Assembly (NCBI RefSeq): GCF_030063445.1
Contig: NZ_JASITD010000001.1
Coordinates: forward strand, 310,001-374,000
Reading direction: 5' to 3'
Origin: Hymenobacter sp. H14-R3
Lineage (GTDB): Bacteria > Bacteroidota > Bacteroidia > Cytophagales > Hymenobacteraceae
Length of the DNA: 64,000 nucleotides
Part shown: positions 42,955 to 52,800 of the stretch, one piece after another
Layout of the letters: every line of letters starts with the position of its first letter
How positions within the stretch are numbered: position 1 is the stretch's first letter
Made by a program: the position numbers and the translations under genes
Notes under the pieces: model-generated
The model's input: only the letters and a program-made list of their open reading frames with translations
Told to the model about the DNA's origin: nothing
Databases searched by the model: none

Positions 42955-45744
42955 ATGACTCTGCATTTTTCTCTGCCCTACCGCACCACTTACGGCCAGC
43001 GCCTGGTGGTTTGTGGCTCCTTGCCCAGCCTGGGCCTTTGGCAACTGGCCCACGCCCTGCCCCTCACCTACGATGAAGCCACCACCCGCTGGAGCGCCGA
43101 AGTAGAAGTAGCTGCCAACCCGGCCGCCCTCATTACCTATAAGTACGTGCTGCTAATGGAAGGCGGCGGCGTAGTGTGGGAGTGGGGCGATAACCGCAGC
43201 CTGGCCCTGCCGGATACAACCCTGCCCAGCGGCCCAGCCCCGGCGCACCTGGCGGTGCGTGACTTCTGGCGGGCTCCCGCCCAGGCTGCTAACGAGCTGT
43301 TCATGGCGGCCTTCACCAAGGCGCTGTTTCGGCGGCCGGCGACTACGCCTGCCGCCGCTGCACCAGCCAAAAAAACGCCCGCCAAAGCCAAAAAGGCCGC
43401 GCCCGCGCCCGCGTCGGCTGCCGTGCGCTTTCAGCTCGCAGCCCCGCGCGTAGACCCCCGCCACCAGGTGTGCGTGCTGGGCTCGGATGCTGCCCTCGGC
43501 AGCTGGGACAACACCCGGCCCCTGCTGCTTTCGGATGCCGCCTACCCCGCCTGGCAGGCCGAGCTGGCGCTGCAAAGCCCCGACCAGGAGCTGCGCTACA
43601 AATACGGCTTCTGGAATGCCCAGAGCGGCACCGTAGTGCAGCTCGAAACCGGCGACGACCGCGTGCTGCCCGCCCACGCCGCCCAGCCCGGCACCCTCAC
43701 CGTGCTGGCCGACGAGGGCTTTGGCTACGCGGCCCAGCCCTGGCGCGGAGCTGGCGTGGCCATGCCCGTGTTCTCACTGCGCAGCGAGCAGGGCCTGGGC
43801 GTGGGCGAGTTCACCGACCTGAAGCTGCTCATCGACTGGGCCGCGCAAACGGGCCTCAACATGGTGCAGATTCTGCCCATCAACGACACCACGGCCACCC
43901 ATACCTGGGTCGATTCGTACCCCTACGCCGCCATTTCGGTGTTTGCGCTGCACCCGCAGTACCTGCACCTGGGCGGCATTGCCGAGCTCAAGGACAAAGC
44001 CACCCGCGCCGAGCTGGCCCAGCTGCGCACCGAGCTGAATGCCAAGGACTTCGTAGACTACGAAGCCGTAATGAATGCCAAGTGGAAGTTTCTCAAGCTG
44101 TTGTATAAGCAGGAGAAGAAGAAATTTCTGGCCGACCCCGCCTTTCAGCAGTTCCGGGCCGAGCAGGCCGGCTGGCTGGTGCCCTACGCGGCTTTTTCGG
44201 CGCTGCGCGAGCGCTTCGGCACCGCCGATTTCACCCAGTGGCCCCCCGAGTTTCAAACCCCCGCAAAGCTGGAGGCGCTCACCAATGAGAAGGCGGCCGA
44301 CTTCGACGAGTTTGGCCTGCACTTCTTCACCCAGTTTCACCTCGACCAGCAGCTGCGGGCCGCCGTGGACTACGGCCGCACCAAGGGCGTGGTGCTGAAG
44401 GGCGACCTGCCCATCGGCATCTACCGCCATTCGGTAGATGCCTGGACGCAGCCCGAGCTCTACCACATGGACCAGCAGGCCGGCGCCCCGCCCGACGACT
44501 TCTCCACCAGCGGCCAAAACTGGCGCTTCCCCACCTACAACTGGGCCCGCATGGCTCAGGACAACTACCTATGGTGGCGCGAGCGCCTGGGCCACCTGGC
44601 CCGCTACTTCGACGCCCTGCGCATCGACCACATCCTGGGCTTTTTCCGCATCTGGGAAATGCCCGAGAACTCGGTCGAGGGCCTGCTGGGGCACTTTGCC
44701 CCCGCCCTGCCCCTGCACCGCCACGAAATTCAGCGCCGCCTGGGCTGGTTCGACTATGGCCGCCTCTGCGAGCCCTACATCCGCTGGCACCTGCTGGAGC
44801 GCACCTTCGGGGCCGAGGCCCAGGCCGTGTTCGATGAGTTTATGACCGCCGACCAGTACGGCGCCATTCAGCTCAAGCCCGAAGTGGGCAGCCAGCGCCT
44901 TGTCGAAGCGTACGTAAACGCGCAGATTGCCGCGCAGCCCGCGCGCGAGGAGTTCTTACTGCGCGTTCGGCCGGGCCTGTATCACTTTGTGAATGAGGTA
45001 CTTTTCTTACCCGCCGGCAACGACTTCTACCACCCGCGCATTACGCTCAACAAAACCGCCAGCTTTGCCGAGCTGGCCGACGACGAGAGCCGCCGCCGTC
45101 TCTACGACGACATTTACGTGGATTATTTCTTCCGTCGCCACGAGGAGTTCTGGCGTGAGCAGGGGCTTATTAAGCTGCCCGCCGTGCGCTACGCCACCAA
45201 TATGCTCATCTGCGGCGAAGACCTGGGCATGGTGCCCGCCTCGGTGCCCGGCGTAATGCACCAGCTTGGTATTCTGGGCCTTAACATTCAGCGGATGCCC
45301 AGCAACCCGGCCACCGAGTTTGGCCACCCCGCCGATGCGCCCTACCTGTCGGTAGTGACCACCGGCAGCCACGACATGAGTACCCTGCGCGGCTGGTGGG
45401 AAGAGGACCACGTGCGCACCCAGCGCTACTTCGAAACCACCCTTGGCCACTGGCGCCAGCTGGCCCCCTACTACTGCGAGCCCTGGGTGGTGCGCGAGGT
45501 GCTGAACCAGCACCTGCAATCGCCGGCCATGTGGGCCGTATTCCCGCTCCAGGACTTCCTGGGCATGGACACCCACCTGCGCCGCGCCAACCCGCACGAC
45601 GAGCAAATCAACGTGCCCAGCAACCCCCAGCACTTCTGGAAGTACCGCCTCCACCTGCCCCTCGAAGAGCTGGTAGAAGCCGTGGGTTTCAACGAGCCCG
45701 TGCGCGCGCTGGTGGAGGCCAGCGGCCGCGGCCCGGCTTACTAG
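42955..45744 (+). CDS. malQ: DPE2-like 4-alpha-glucanotransferase (CBM20-CBM20-GH77)
   Basis: The ATG at 42955 gives 929 residues. Two CBM20 starch-binding domains come first (about 1-95 and 160-255; GSLPSLGLWQ and GSDAALGSWD mark them), joined by an Ala-, Lys- and Pro-rich linker. The GH77 domain (about 260-929) has nucleophile Asp558 (RIDHILGF), acid/base Glu755 (ICGEDLG) and Asp807 (GSHDM). This order matches plant DPE2 and its bacterial kin, which transfer glucosyl units between maltose and glycans in the cytosol. It is longer than E. coli MalQ (about 690 residues). TATCTTGC near 42926 may be the -7 box. It should supply glucose and longer maltodextrins for the GH15 and GT35 proteins. Confidence 0.93.
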   Translation: MTLHFSLPYRTTYGQRLVVCGSLPSLGLWQLAHALPLTYDEATTRWSAEVEVAANPAALITYKYVLLMEGGGVVWEWGDNRSLALPDTTLPSGPAPAHLAVRDFWRAPAQAANELFMAAFTKALFRRPATTPAAAAPAKKTPAKAKKAAPAPASAAVRFQLAAPRVDPRHQVCVLGSDAALGSWDNTRPLLLSDAAYPAWQAELALQSPDQELRYKYGFWNAQSGTVVQLETGDDRVLPAHAAQPGTLTVLADEGFGYAAQPWRGAGVAMPVFSLRSEQGLGVGEFTDLKLLIDWAAQTGLNMVQILPINDTTATHTWVDSYPYAAISVFALHPQYLHLGGIAELKDKATRAELAQLRTELNAKDFVDYEAVMNAKWKFLKLLYKQEKKKFLADPAFQQFRAEQAGWLVPYAAFSALRERFGTADFTQWPPEFQTPAKLEALTNEKAADFDEFGLHFFTQFHLDQQLRAAVDYGRTKGVVLKGDLPIGIYRHSVDAWTQPELYHMDQQAGAPPDDFSTSGQNWRFPTYNWARMAQDNYLWWRERLGHLARYFDALRIDHILGFFRIWEMPENSVEGLLGHFAPALPLHRHEIQRRLGWFDYGRLCEPYIRWHLLERTFGAEAQAVFDEFMTADQYGAIQLKPEVGSQRLVEAYVNAQIAAQPAREEFLLRVRPGLYHFVNEVLFLPAGNDFYHPRITLNKTASFAELADDESRRRLYDDIYVDYFFRRHEEFWREQGLIKLPAVRYATNMLICGEDLGMVPASVPGVMHQLGILGLNIQRMPSNPATEFGHPADAPYLSVVTTGSHDMSTLRGWWEEDHVRTQRYFETTLGHWRQLAPYYCEPWVVREVLNQHLQSPAMWAVFPLQDFLGMDTHLRRANPHDEQINVPSNPQHFWKYRLHLPLEELVEAVGFNEPVRALVEASGRGPAY

Positions 45745-45772
45745 CCCACTCGGCTTTTACTTCACAAGCCAA

Positions 45773-45809
45773 AAAAAAGCGGCCGCCCAGTTTGGGTGGC
45801 CGCTTTTTT
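45773..45809. terminator. Intrinsic terminator after malQ
   Basis: A 16-bp stem with one G-T pair (45773-45788 with 45794-45809), a 5-nt loop and A/T runs on both sides. It can work in both directions for the convergent malQ and 45843 genes. Confidence 0.9.
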
Positions 45810-45842
45810 ATTAATTGATTATCAATTAATTATAGCAAAAAT

Positions 45843-46229
45843 CTATTCGCCCAGCGACATCTGTTTGAGGTAGGCTTTCATGGGCGGCGTGGCCTCCAGC
45901 TCGCGGAACTGCCGCAATTGCCCCGGCGACAGCAGGTGCCCGGCCACGGCCTGGAGCTGCGCCCGCTCGGCGGGTATCAACTCCGCCACGTCGGCCGCCG
46001 AATGGTTGACAGCCTGCACGTTCATGTAGGCAATTTCCTGCTCCAGGTACGTGCGCAGGCTGGTGCGTTGCGCGTCGGTGAGGTCGAGTTGGGTAGTGCA
46101 GGCCCGCACAAACTCGGCGGCCAAGGCGGGCGGCGCGGCCACCGACGCTTTCACTACGGGGTGCGTGCCGGCCACAACTGGCGCGGCTACCAACAAAAAC
46201 CCACTCAACAACCAGGGAGACAATTGCAT
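45843..46229 (-). CDS. Exported small helical protein of unknown function
   Basis: The 128-residue protein has a signal peptide (MQLSPWLLSGFLLVAAPVVA). The mature ~108 residues are mostly helical, with LDLTDAQRTSLRTYLEQEI and LLSPGQLRQFRELEATPP. This LTxxQ and LxPEQ-type pattern resembles periplasmic helical proteins that bind metals or sense stress (Spy/CpxP-like), but the family motifs are not clear, so no function is assigned. It is convergent with malQ. Confidence 0.65.
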   Translation of the reverse strand: MQLSPWLLSGFLLVAAPVVAGTHPVVKASVAAPPALAAEFVRACTTQLDLTDAQRTSLRTYLEQEIAYMNVQAVNHSAADVAELIPAERAQLQAVAGHLLSPGQLRQFRELEATPPMKAYLKQMSLGE

Positions 46230-46531
46230 ACACGTAAGATTTAAATGAACGATTCCAAGCCATTACCCAAACTAGTGTAATGGGTTAAAAGTGCCAAGTG
46301 GCTCACTTTTATTCTTTTACGCTATTTAAACCTGGTTTCTTGCAATAATGTAATTTTCTGCTAAAGCAGTTAACCTCGGCAGTAGCGTATTTTTCCCTAT
46401 TTGCTCTCTGGATGGGAAACCCTAAGCGGGCACCCATGACTGGCCGATTGTCTGATTCTACTGCAAAAGATGAGTGCCTGGTTTACTTCACAAATCACAT
46501 TTCATTTTTCATATTTTAGGAGGATAAAAAA
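46230..46531. other. AT-rich intergenic region
   Basis: About 300 bp with base composition well below the GC level of the rest of the window. It contains the upstream region of the minus-strand gene and of the small plus-strand gene at 46532. No repeat or clear promoter found. Confidence 0.4.
46518..46523 (+). promoter_or_regulatory. Strong Shine-Dalgarno sequence (AGGAGG)
   Basis: A full AGGAGG lies 8 nt before the ATG at 46532. Such a perfect site is unusual here, where other genes lack one, as is normal in Bacteroidota. Confidence 0.6.
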
Positions 46532-46738
46532 ATGTATTTTAACAAGTATTATTATCATTTTGTTAACGCTGAGCTAGTATTAGTTGCACTTAGTGACCAG
46601 GAAAAAAAACTGAGTCTCTACGAAATTTTTTCTGCCCGAACGCAATCCAAACCCACTAATTACTCCGTAGGCTGGGTTACTGCCCAGGTAATAGCCGTTT
46701 TTTATTCAGCGAGAAAACACGGCCGTTTGGCGAAATAA
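46532..46738 (+). CDS. Small AT-rich hypothetical protein
   Basis: This 68-residue frame starts MYFNKYYYHFVNAELVLVAL and ends RKHGRLAK. It is preceded by a perfect AGGAGG. Composition and codon use (ATT, AAA, TTT) differ sharply from surrounding genes, which fits recent arrival or a poorly expressed frame. It has a hydrophobic N-terminal third and no motif I recognise. It could be a real small protein or a chance frame in AT-rich DNA; the ribosome site tips it towards real. Confidence 0.45.
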   Translation: MYFNKYYYHFVNAELVLVALSDQEKKLSLYEIFSARTQSKPTNYSVGWVTAQVIAVFYSARKHGRLAK

Positions 46739-46762
46739 ATTTAAACCTACCCGCAGTAGTCG

Positions 46763-46770
46763 TATTTTTG
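46763..46770 (+). promoter_or_regulatory. Bacteroidota -7 promoter box for the giant surface protein
   Basis: TATTTTTG is a perfect TAnnTTTG and lies 108 nt before the ATG at 46878, giving a leader of about 100 nt. No TTTG at the right -33 spacing. Confidence 0.45.
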
Positions 46771-46877
46771 CGACACTACAAATCGTGCTTTTTTCATACT
46801 TGATAGTATCTGGCTGATTTGCTCAGTACTTGTTTCTGCCACTTTATTTTTTCCTTTTAAACTTCCGCTTCAGCTTT

Positions 46878-49800
46878 ATGAAACCAACCTTACGATTACT
46901 AACCTTTTTGCTGGCCTGGGCCGCGCTGCTGCGCCCCGGCAGCGCGCAGGCGCAAACTCCCACGCTGGAGTTTGCGGCAGGCGCGGGTAACCCTACTGGC
47001 AATGGCCCATCTGTTGCCAACCAGGTTATTACCTTTCAAAACAACACGAATAATCCTGGCGGTAACACGTTTACAGGGTTCGCGCCAACTACTACGGCTA
47101 CGTTTAGCTTAAGTAATCAACAGTATACGCTGCCTGCTACCCAGTTAAGCACTGGGTCAGGAGTAGCCTTTGGAACGCGTATCAATACCGCTGGCGCGGC
47201 ATCAGTAAATAGCGGGTTGTTTCAAACAGTAGATGCTATTGGCTCCTCCACTAATGCCAATTATACTTCAGCTAACGGAACGAGTGGCGGCATTGATGTA
47301 GCTACGAATAGGGCAGTCGAGATATTTACCTCTGCTCAGCCTTTACCGGCGACAGTGCCTGCCAATGCCCGCTATAGGTACGCAGACATAACTATAGCAT
47401 TTAACCAATTGGTAGTAAATCCAGTCGTGCATTTTACGGGCTTGGGGGGCACTTATGGTGCCTTTGGCTTTGCTGCGGAGCTTGACTTGGTTACCTCCGG
47501 TGTGACTCTTTCAAAGCTCGATGGTTCTGCTGAATTAGGTGTCAGTTCAACTCAAGTTCTGAATAATACCGCTAATCCTTCTGCGGAAACTGGCTCCGGC
47601 GGCGCTAGTGGCTCGGTGCTGGTTAATACTCCTAACAGCGGCATTGCTTCGGTTACCTTTAGAATATTCCTGCGCCCTGGAACCGCTGGGGGAGCAATCC
47701 ATCCTACTGATAACTCCCAGCACGTTGGTGACTCCTGGCTTATCAGCGTTTCCGCGCTCACTCCGGCCCCTGTTGCCACGCCCAACACCCTGACGTTTGA
47801 AAATCCCGGTGGCACCAACTCAAGTGACGTTTCGGCGGGCTTCGCGGGCACTGACTCGCAGCCTGGCACCCTCACCTCGCTGACGCTAACCACCTTCCCG
47901 ACGAACGCGACCAGCATCACGATTAACGGCACGAAGTATACCGGTGCTGCCGCATTTAACGCGGCCTCGGTAACGGCCCGCACCCTGACCACCGATGGTG
48001 ATGGTACCCTAGCCACTGGCCAGAGCGTGGCGGTTGACCCGCTGGATGGCGGCCGCACGGCAGTACTACCCTTCATCGTGACGGACGTGCAGGGGGCTAC
48101 CTCGGCGGCGGCCAACCTGAATATCATCTTTACGGCCACTTCTTCGGGCTACGTATTTGAGGATGTGAACTACGGTGGCGGAGCCGGGCGGCCTTTCAGC
48201 ACGCCGGGCACTTCGCCCCGCGTCGGCGCTACCGTGGAGCTTTACAACACCAACACCGGCGCTTTTGTGGCCCGGACAACCACCGATGCGACCGGCAAAT
48301 ACTCCTTCAATACCCTTGCCAATACGGGCTACACCGTGCGCGTGGTGAATAGCACTGTTACCAGCAGCCGCAACAGTAATAATGTGGCCGGGCTGGTGCC
48401 AGTGCAGACCTACAATGGCACCACGGACCGGGTAGGAGGCGAGAGCCCCAACCTAGTGGATGCCGTTGCCAACACGGGTGGGCTTCCCCTCGCCTCGCTG
48501 ACGGTGCCCGGCGTGACTACGCCCGAATCGCTGGCTACTTTCAACACCAACAACAACAACGGCCCGGACTTCGGCTTTAACTTCGACACAGTAGTAAATA
48601 CCAACGACGTAGCCACCGTAACCGGCAACAACGCGCAAGGCTCGTTGCGGCAGTTTCTGCTCAATAGCAATGCCCTTACCAGCGAAGCGGCGCTGGCCCA
48701 GGTGTACACCAACGCCACGGGCGCGGCTACGGCCCTGACACCCGCGGTAGAGAAGAGCATTTTCATGATTCCGAACGGCCAGGCTATTGCCGGCCAGCGG
48801 ACGGGGCTGACCAACGGCTTTACCACTTCGGCCACGGGCGGCGGCACGGGCACGAGTGCAACCATCACGCTGCAAGCAGTGCTGCCCAATATCACGGGCA
48901 ACTTCACCTCTCTCGACGGCAGCACCCAGACCAGGGCCACGGGCAGCTCCAACGCGGCGGTTACCACCACGGGCAGCGAATCGCTCGGCAGTGAGGTAGC
49001 CATCAATTTCAACAACCTCAACGGCTTTGAAACCAGTGCAGCCAGCACCAGCCTGCTCAACCTGAGCCTGACTAACGCCATCACGACAGGCGGCTCTAGC
49101 ATGGCGGCCTTCCGGGTTGTGGCGGGTGCTACCTCGGCCGTGGTGCAAAACAACACGTTCTATAAGAACGGCGCCAACCTGCGTATCAACGGCGTAGGCG
49201 GGGCTACTATCTCGAACAACATTTCGCGGGATGCGATAAGTGCCGAGTCGGATGGTATTGAAGTTACCGGCTCCTCAAATAATACCATCGCAAACAACCA
49301 GTTCCTGAACAACGCCGGCTTCGGCATTGACTTTATCTCGGGCACCAGCACGAACAACACCGTAACGGGCAACACGTTCAGCCGCAATGGCCAGAACAGC
49401 TCCAGTGGCTTCCAGACGGCTGGCATCGGCTTGCGCAGTGCGGGGGCAAACAACAACACCATAAGCGGCAACACCTTCACGAATAACAGAGGCGACGGTA
49501 TCTCGGCTACCGCCGGCACCAACAACGTTTTCTCGCAAAACAGCTTCTCCGACAATGGCGACCTGGCCATTGACCTGGGCAATGCCGGCAACGCCAATGG
49601 CGATGGCGTTACGCTGAACACAGCTGATGCTACCCGCACTGGGGCCAACAAACTGGTTAACTTCCCTATACTGACTACGGCAGCCATCAGCGGCACTAAC
49701 CTGGTGGTAAGCGGCTACGTACGCCCTGGCGCCCTGGTAGAGCTATACTTGGCTACGCCTGACCCCACTGGCTTTGGAGAAGGTACTAGCTACCTCACTA

Positions 49801-52800
49801 ATTTCACGCAACGCACAACCCCAGGCACTACGGGTAACGTGGTAACCGGGGCCAGTGCTACCTATGGCCCGGCCGCTATTAACGGCCTCAACCAAGGCAC
49901 TGACAATACAAACACCTTCACGGTAACCATTTCCCTGAGCAGCCTCACGGCCGCCCAGATAGCAACGCTGCAAAGTGGCACGGCGGTACTAACCAGCACC
50001 GCTACTATTGCGAACAGCGGTACTTCCGAGTTTTCGGGCAATACCCTCCTGGCTGCCGATGTGACCACGGCCCTGGCCGGCCCCGCTACGGTAGTACCGG
50101 GCCAGGCCACGGGCACCTACACGGCTACGTTCACCAACGAAGGCCCACAGGCGGCTTTGCAGGTAACCCGCAAGGTTACGCTGCCCGCTGGCGCTACCAA
50201 CGTAGTTATTCCCGCTGGTGCTACGATTTCGGGTAGCGTAATCGACTTCGGCACGGCTACTACCCTGGCCAGTGGTGTCAGCAACGCATTCACGTTCAGC
50301 TTCACGCCGGCCGCTACGGCTACTGGCACCCTGAGCATTACGAGCAACGTAACCACTACGACCTCGCAGGGCACCGATTTGGCTCCTAATGCGTCGACTA
50401 TTATCGCCACGGTAACACCAGTAGCCGATGTGGCCACGACCATTGTAGCCAACACGACACCCGTAGAGGCCGGTACTTTGGCCACGGCTACCAACCCACC
50501 CAAGTTCACCGTAACTTTTACTAATAACGGTCCGGTTGCGGCCGAGGGCGTGACGCGCACCGTGCAATTGCCCACTGGGCTCACGGGTGTGACCTTCACG
50601 GGTACAGCGGGTACCTACGACTCCATGACAGGGGTAGTAACGTACACGGGCACTTCGCTTACGAGTGGCAATACTATTACCTCGGGCATTGCTTTCAACG
50701 CACCGGTCAACGGCCCGGTAGTAGCTACCTCCTTCATCTCGACGACGACTAATGAAGCAGGCAACACGGGCAATAACTTGGCAAGTGCCACCATCAACAT
50801 CAGCCCGGTCTTCGACCTGACAACGACCATCAGCGGCCCGGCCTCAGCGGCCCCTGGTGCCCTGGTGACCCTGGCCGTGACAACGACCAACAACGGCCCG
50901 AGCGCCGCGTCCAACGCCGTGCAAACCGTGCAGCAGTTGCCGCAGAACCTGGAAAACGTGTACGTAAGCAACGGCGGGGTCTACAACGGCACCAATGCCA
51001 CCAAGAACTTCACGGTGAACGGCGTGACCTACTCGGTAGCACCCGGCGAGGTGGTGTTCCCCACCATCGGCAGCTTGCCCAGCGGCCAAACCGTAGCCAA
51101 CTCGATAAGCTTCTCGCAGCCCGCCTCGGCGTACTCGCCTTTGGCCCTGGTGTCTACTACAACGGGCCGCGATACGAACCCGGCCAACAATACGGCCTAC
51201 CTCAACGGGGCTGCCAGCAGCACCACCCTGGCCGTAGTAGCTCCCGTTGCTGGCATAGCCAATGCGTACACGACCATCACCTCATCGGTAGCCTCCACTA
51301 CGGTGGGCGGCTCCATAACGCTGACCGTAGTAACGGGCAACAACGGCCCCAGTGCAGCCACCGGCGTAGTGCAGAAGGTGCAGCTGCTGCCCGGCCTGAC
51401 GGGCCTGACAATCTCTAACGGCGGCACTTACAATGCCACCACGGGCATTGTGACCTTCCCAACCCTGACCAACGGCGCCAACGGGAGCACCAGCGGCACG
51501 AGCGTGAGCAACACCATCACGTTCCTGGCCCCGGCCAGCATCGGCAACAACGGCCAGCTGCTGGCAATGGCCGCCGTGAGCACTACCAACACCGACCCGG
51601 TTCCGGCCGACAACGTGGCTTCGGTAGGCGTTACGCTGTTGCAATCAGCCGACCTAGCCACCACCATCACCGGCCCCACTTCGGCCCTGGTAGGGCAGTC
51701 AGTTACTTACACGGCTACCTTCACCAACAATGGCCCGATGACGGCTACCAACGTGCTTGAAACGGCGCAGCTACCCGCTGGCCTGACCGCAGGCGCGGTA
51801 GTTATCACGGACCCCGCCGGCGGCGTGGTGACTAGCGCGAGCTACGACACTACCACCGGCCTCGTGACCTTCCCCACGCAGCCTACGGACCTCAACGGTG
51901 CCAGCCAAGTGTATAACATCACGTTTGTGGCTCCATCGCAGACCCTGGTGGTACGCAGCAACGTGACTTCAAGCACTGTTGATGCCGTGCCGAAGAACAA
52001 TAACGCTAGCGTAACAACCACCATGACGGCGAGCGCTGACTTAGCTACCACGGTAGCTGGCCCAGCTACCGCTGTAATAGGTAGCGCCGTTACCTACTCA
52101 GTTACCACGACTAACAACGGGCCTTCGACCGCTACTAACACGGTAACGACTTTGCAGTTGGACAAAAACCTAACTACGGTAAGCGTGCCGAATGGCTCGT
52201 ATAACTCGGGCACCGGCCTGGTAACGTTCAACACCCTGGCTAGCCAGGTAGCTGGCACGACCACGACCAACTACGTAACGTTCGTGATGCCCAACGTAGC
52301 TGACGGCCAGACTTCCGGCGTGGCTTCGGCTACCTCGGATGTGACCGACCCTACGGCTGGCAACAACACGGCGAGCGTAGCTACCAGCGTGGCGCCTGCC
52401 ACGGCAACCTCGGCCGACATCACGGCGAGCGTAACGGCCGGGGCTGGCACGGCCGCGCCCGGCTCAACCATTGCCTTCACGGCGGTGTACGGCAACCTGG
52501 GCACCGACCCGGCCGTGAACGTGGTACCCACCTTGCAGCTAGCTCCCGGCTTCACTACTGCCACCATAAAGCTGGGTACCCAGACTGGCACGCTGAGCAA
52601 CGGCCTCATCACCTTCGCCACCAGCGGCGCAGTTTATAACCAGCAAACGGGTTTGGTTACATTCCCAACCGTTGCCAGCCAAGCTGTTGGCACGGCCAGC
52701 AATGTGAGCTACGTTGTGAACGTGACGGCCCCGGCCAACGGTCCTGTTGTAGCAGTTGCGGCCACCACCTCGAACACGAGCGAGCCGAACACTACGACTG

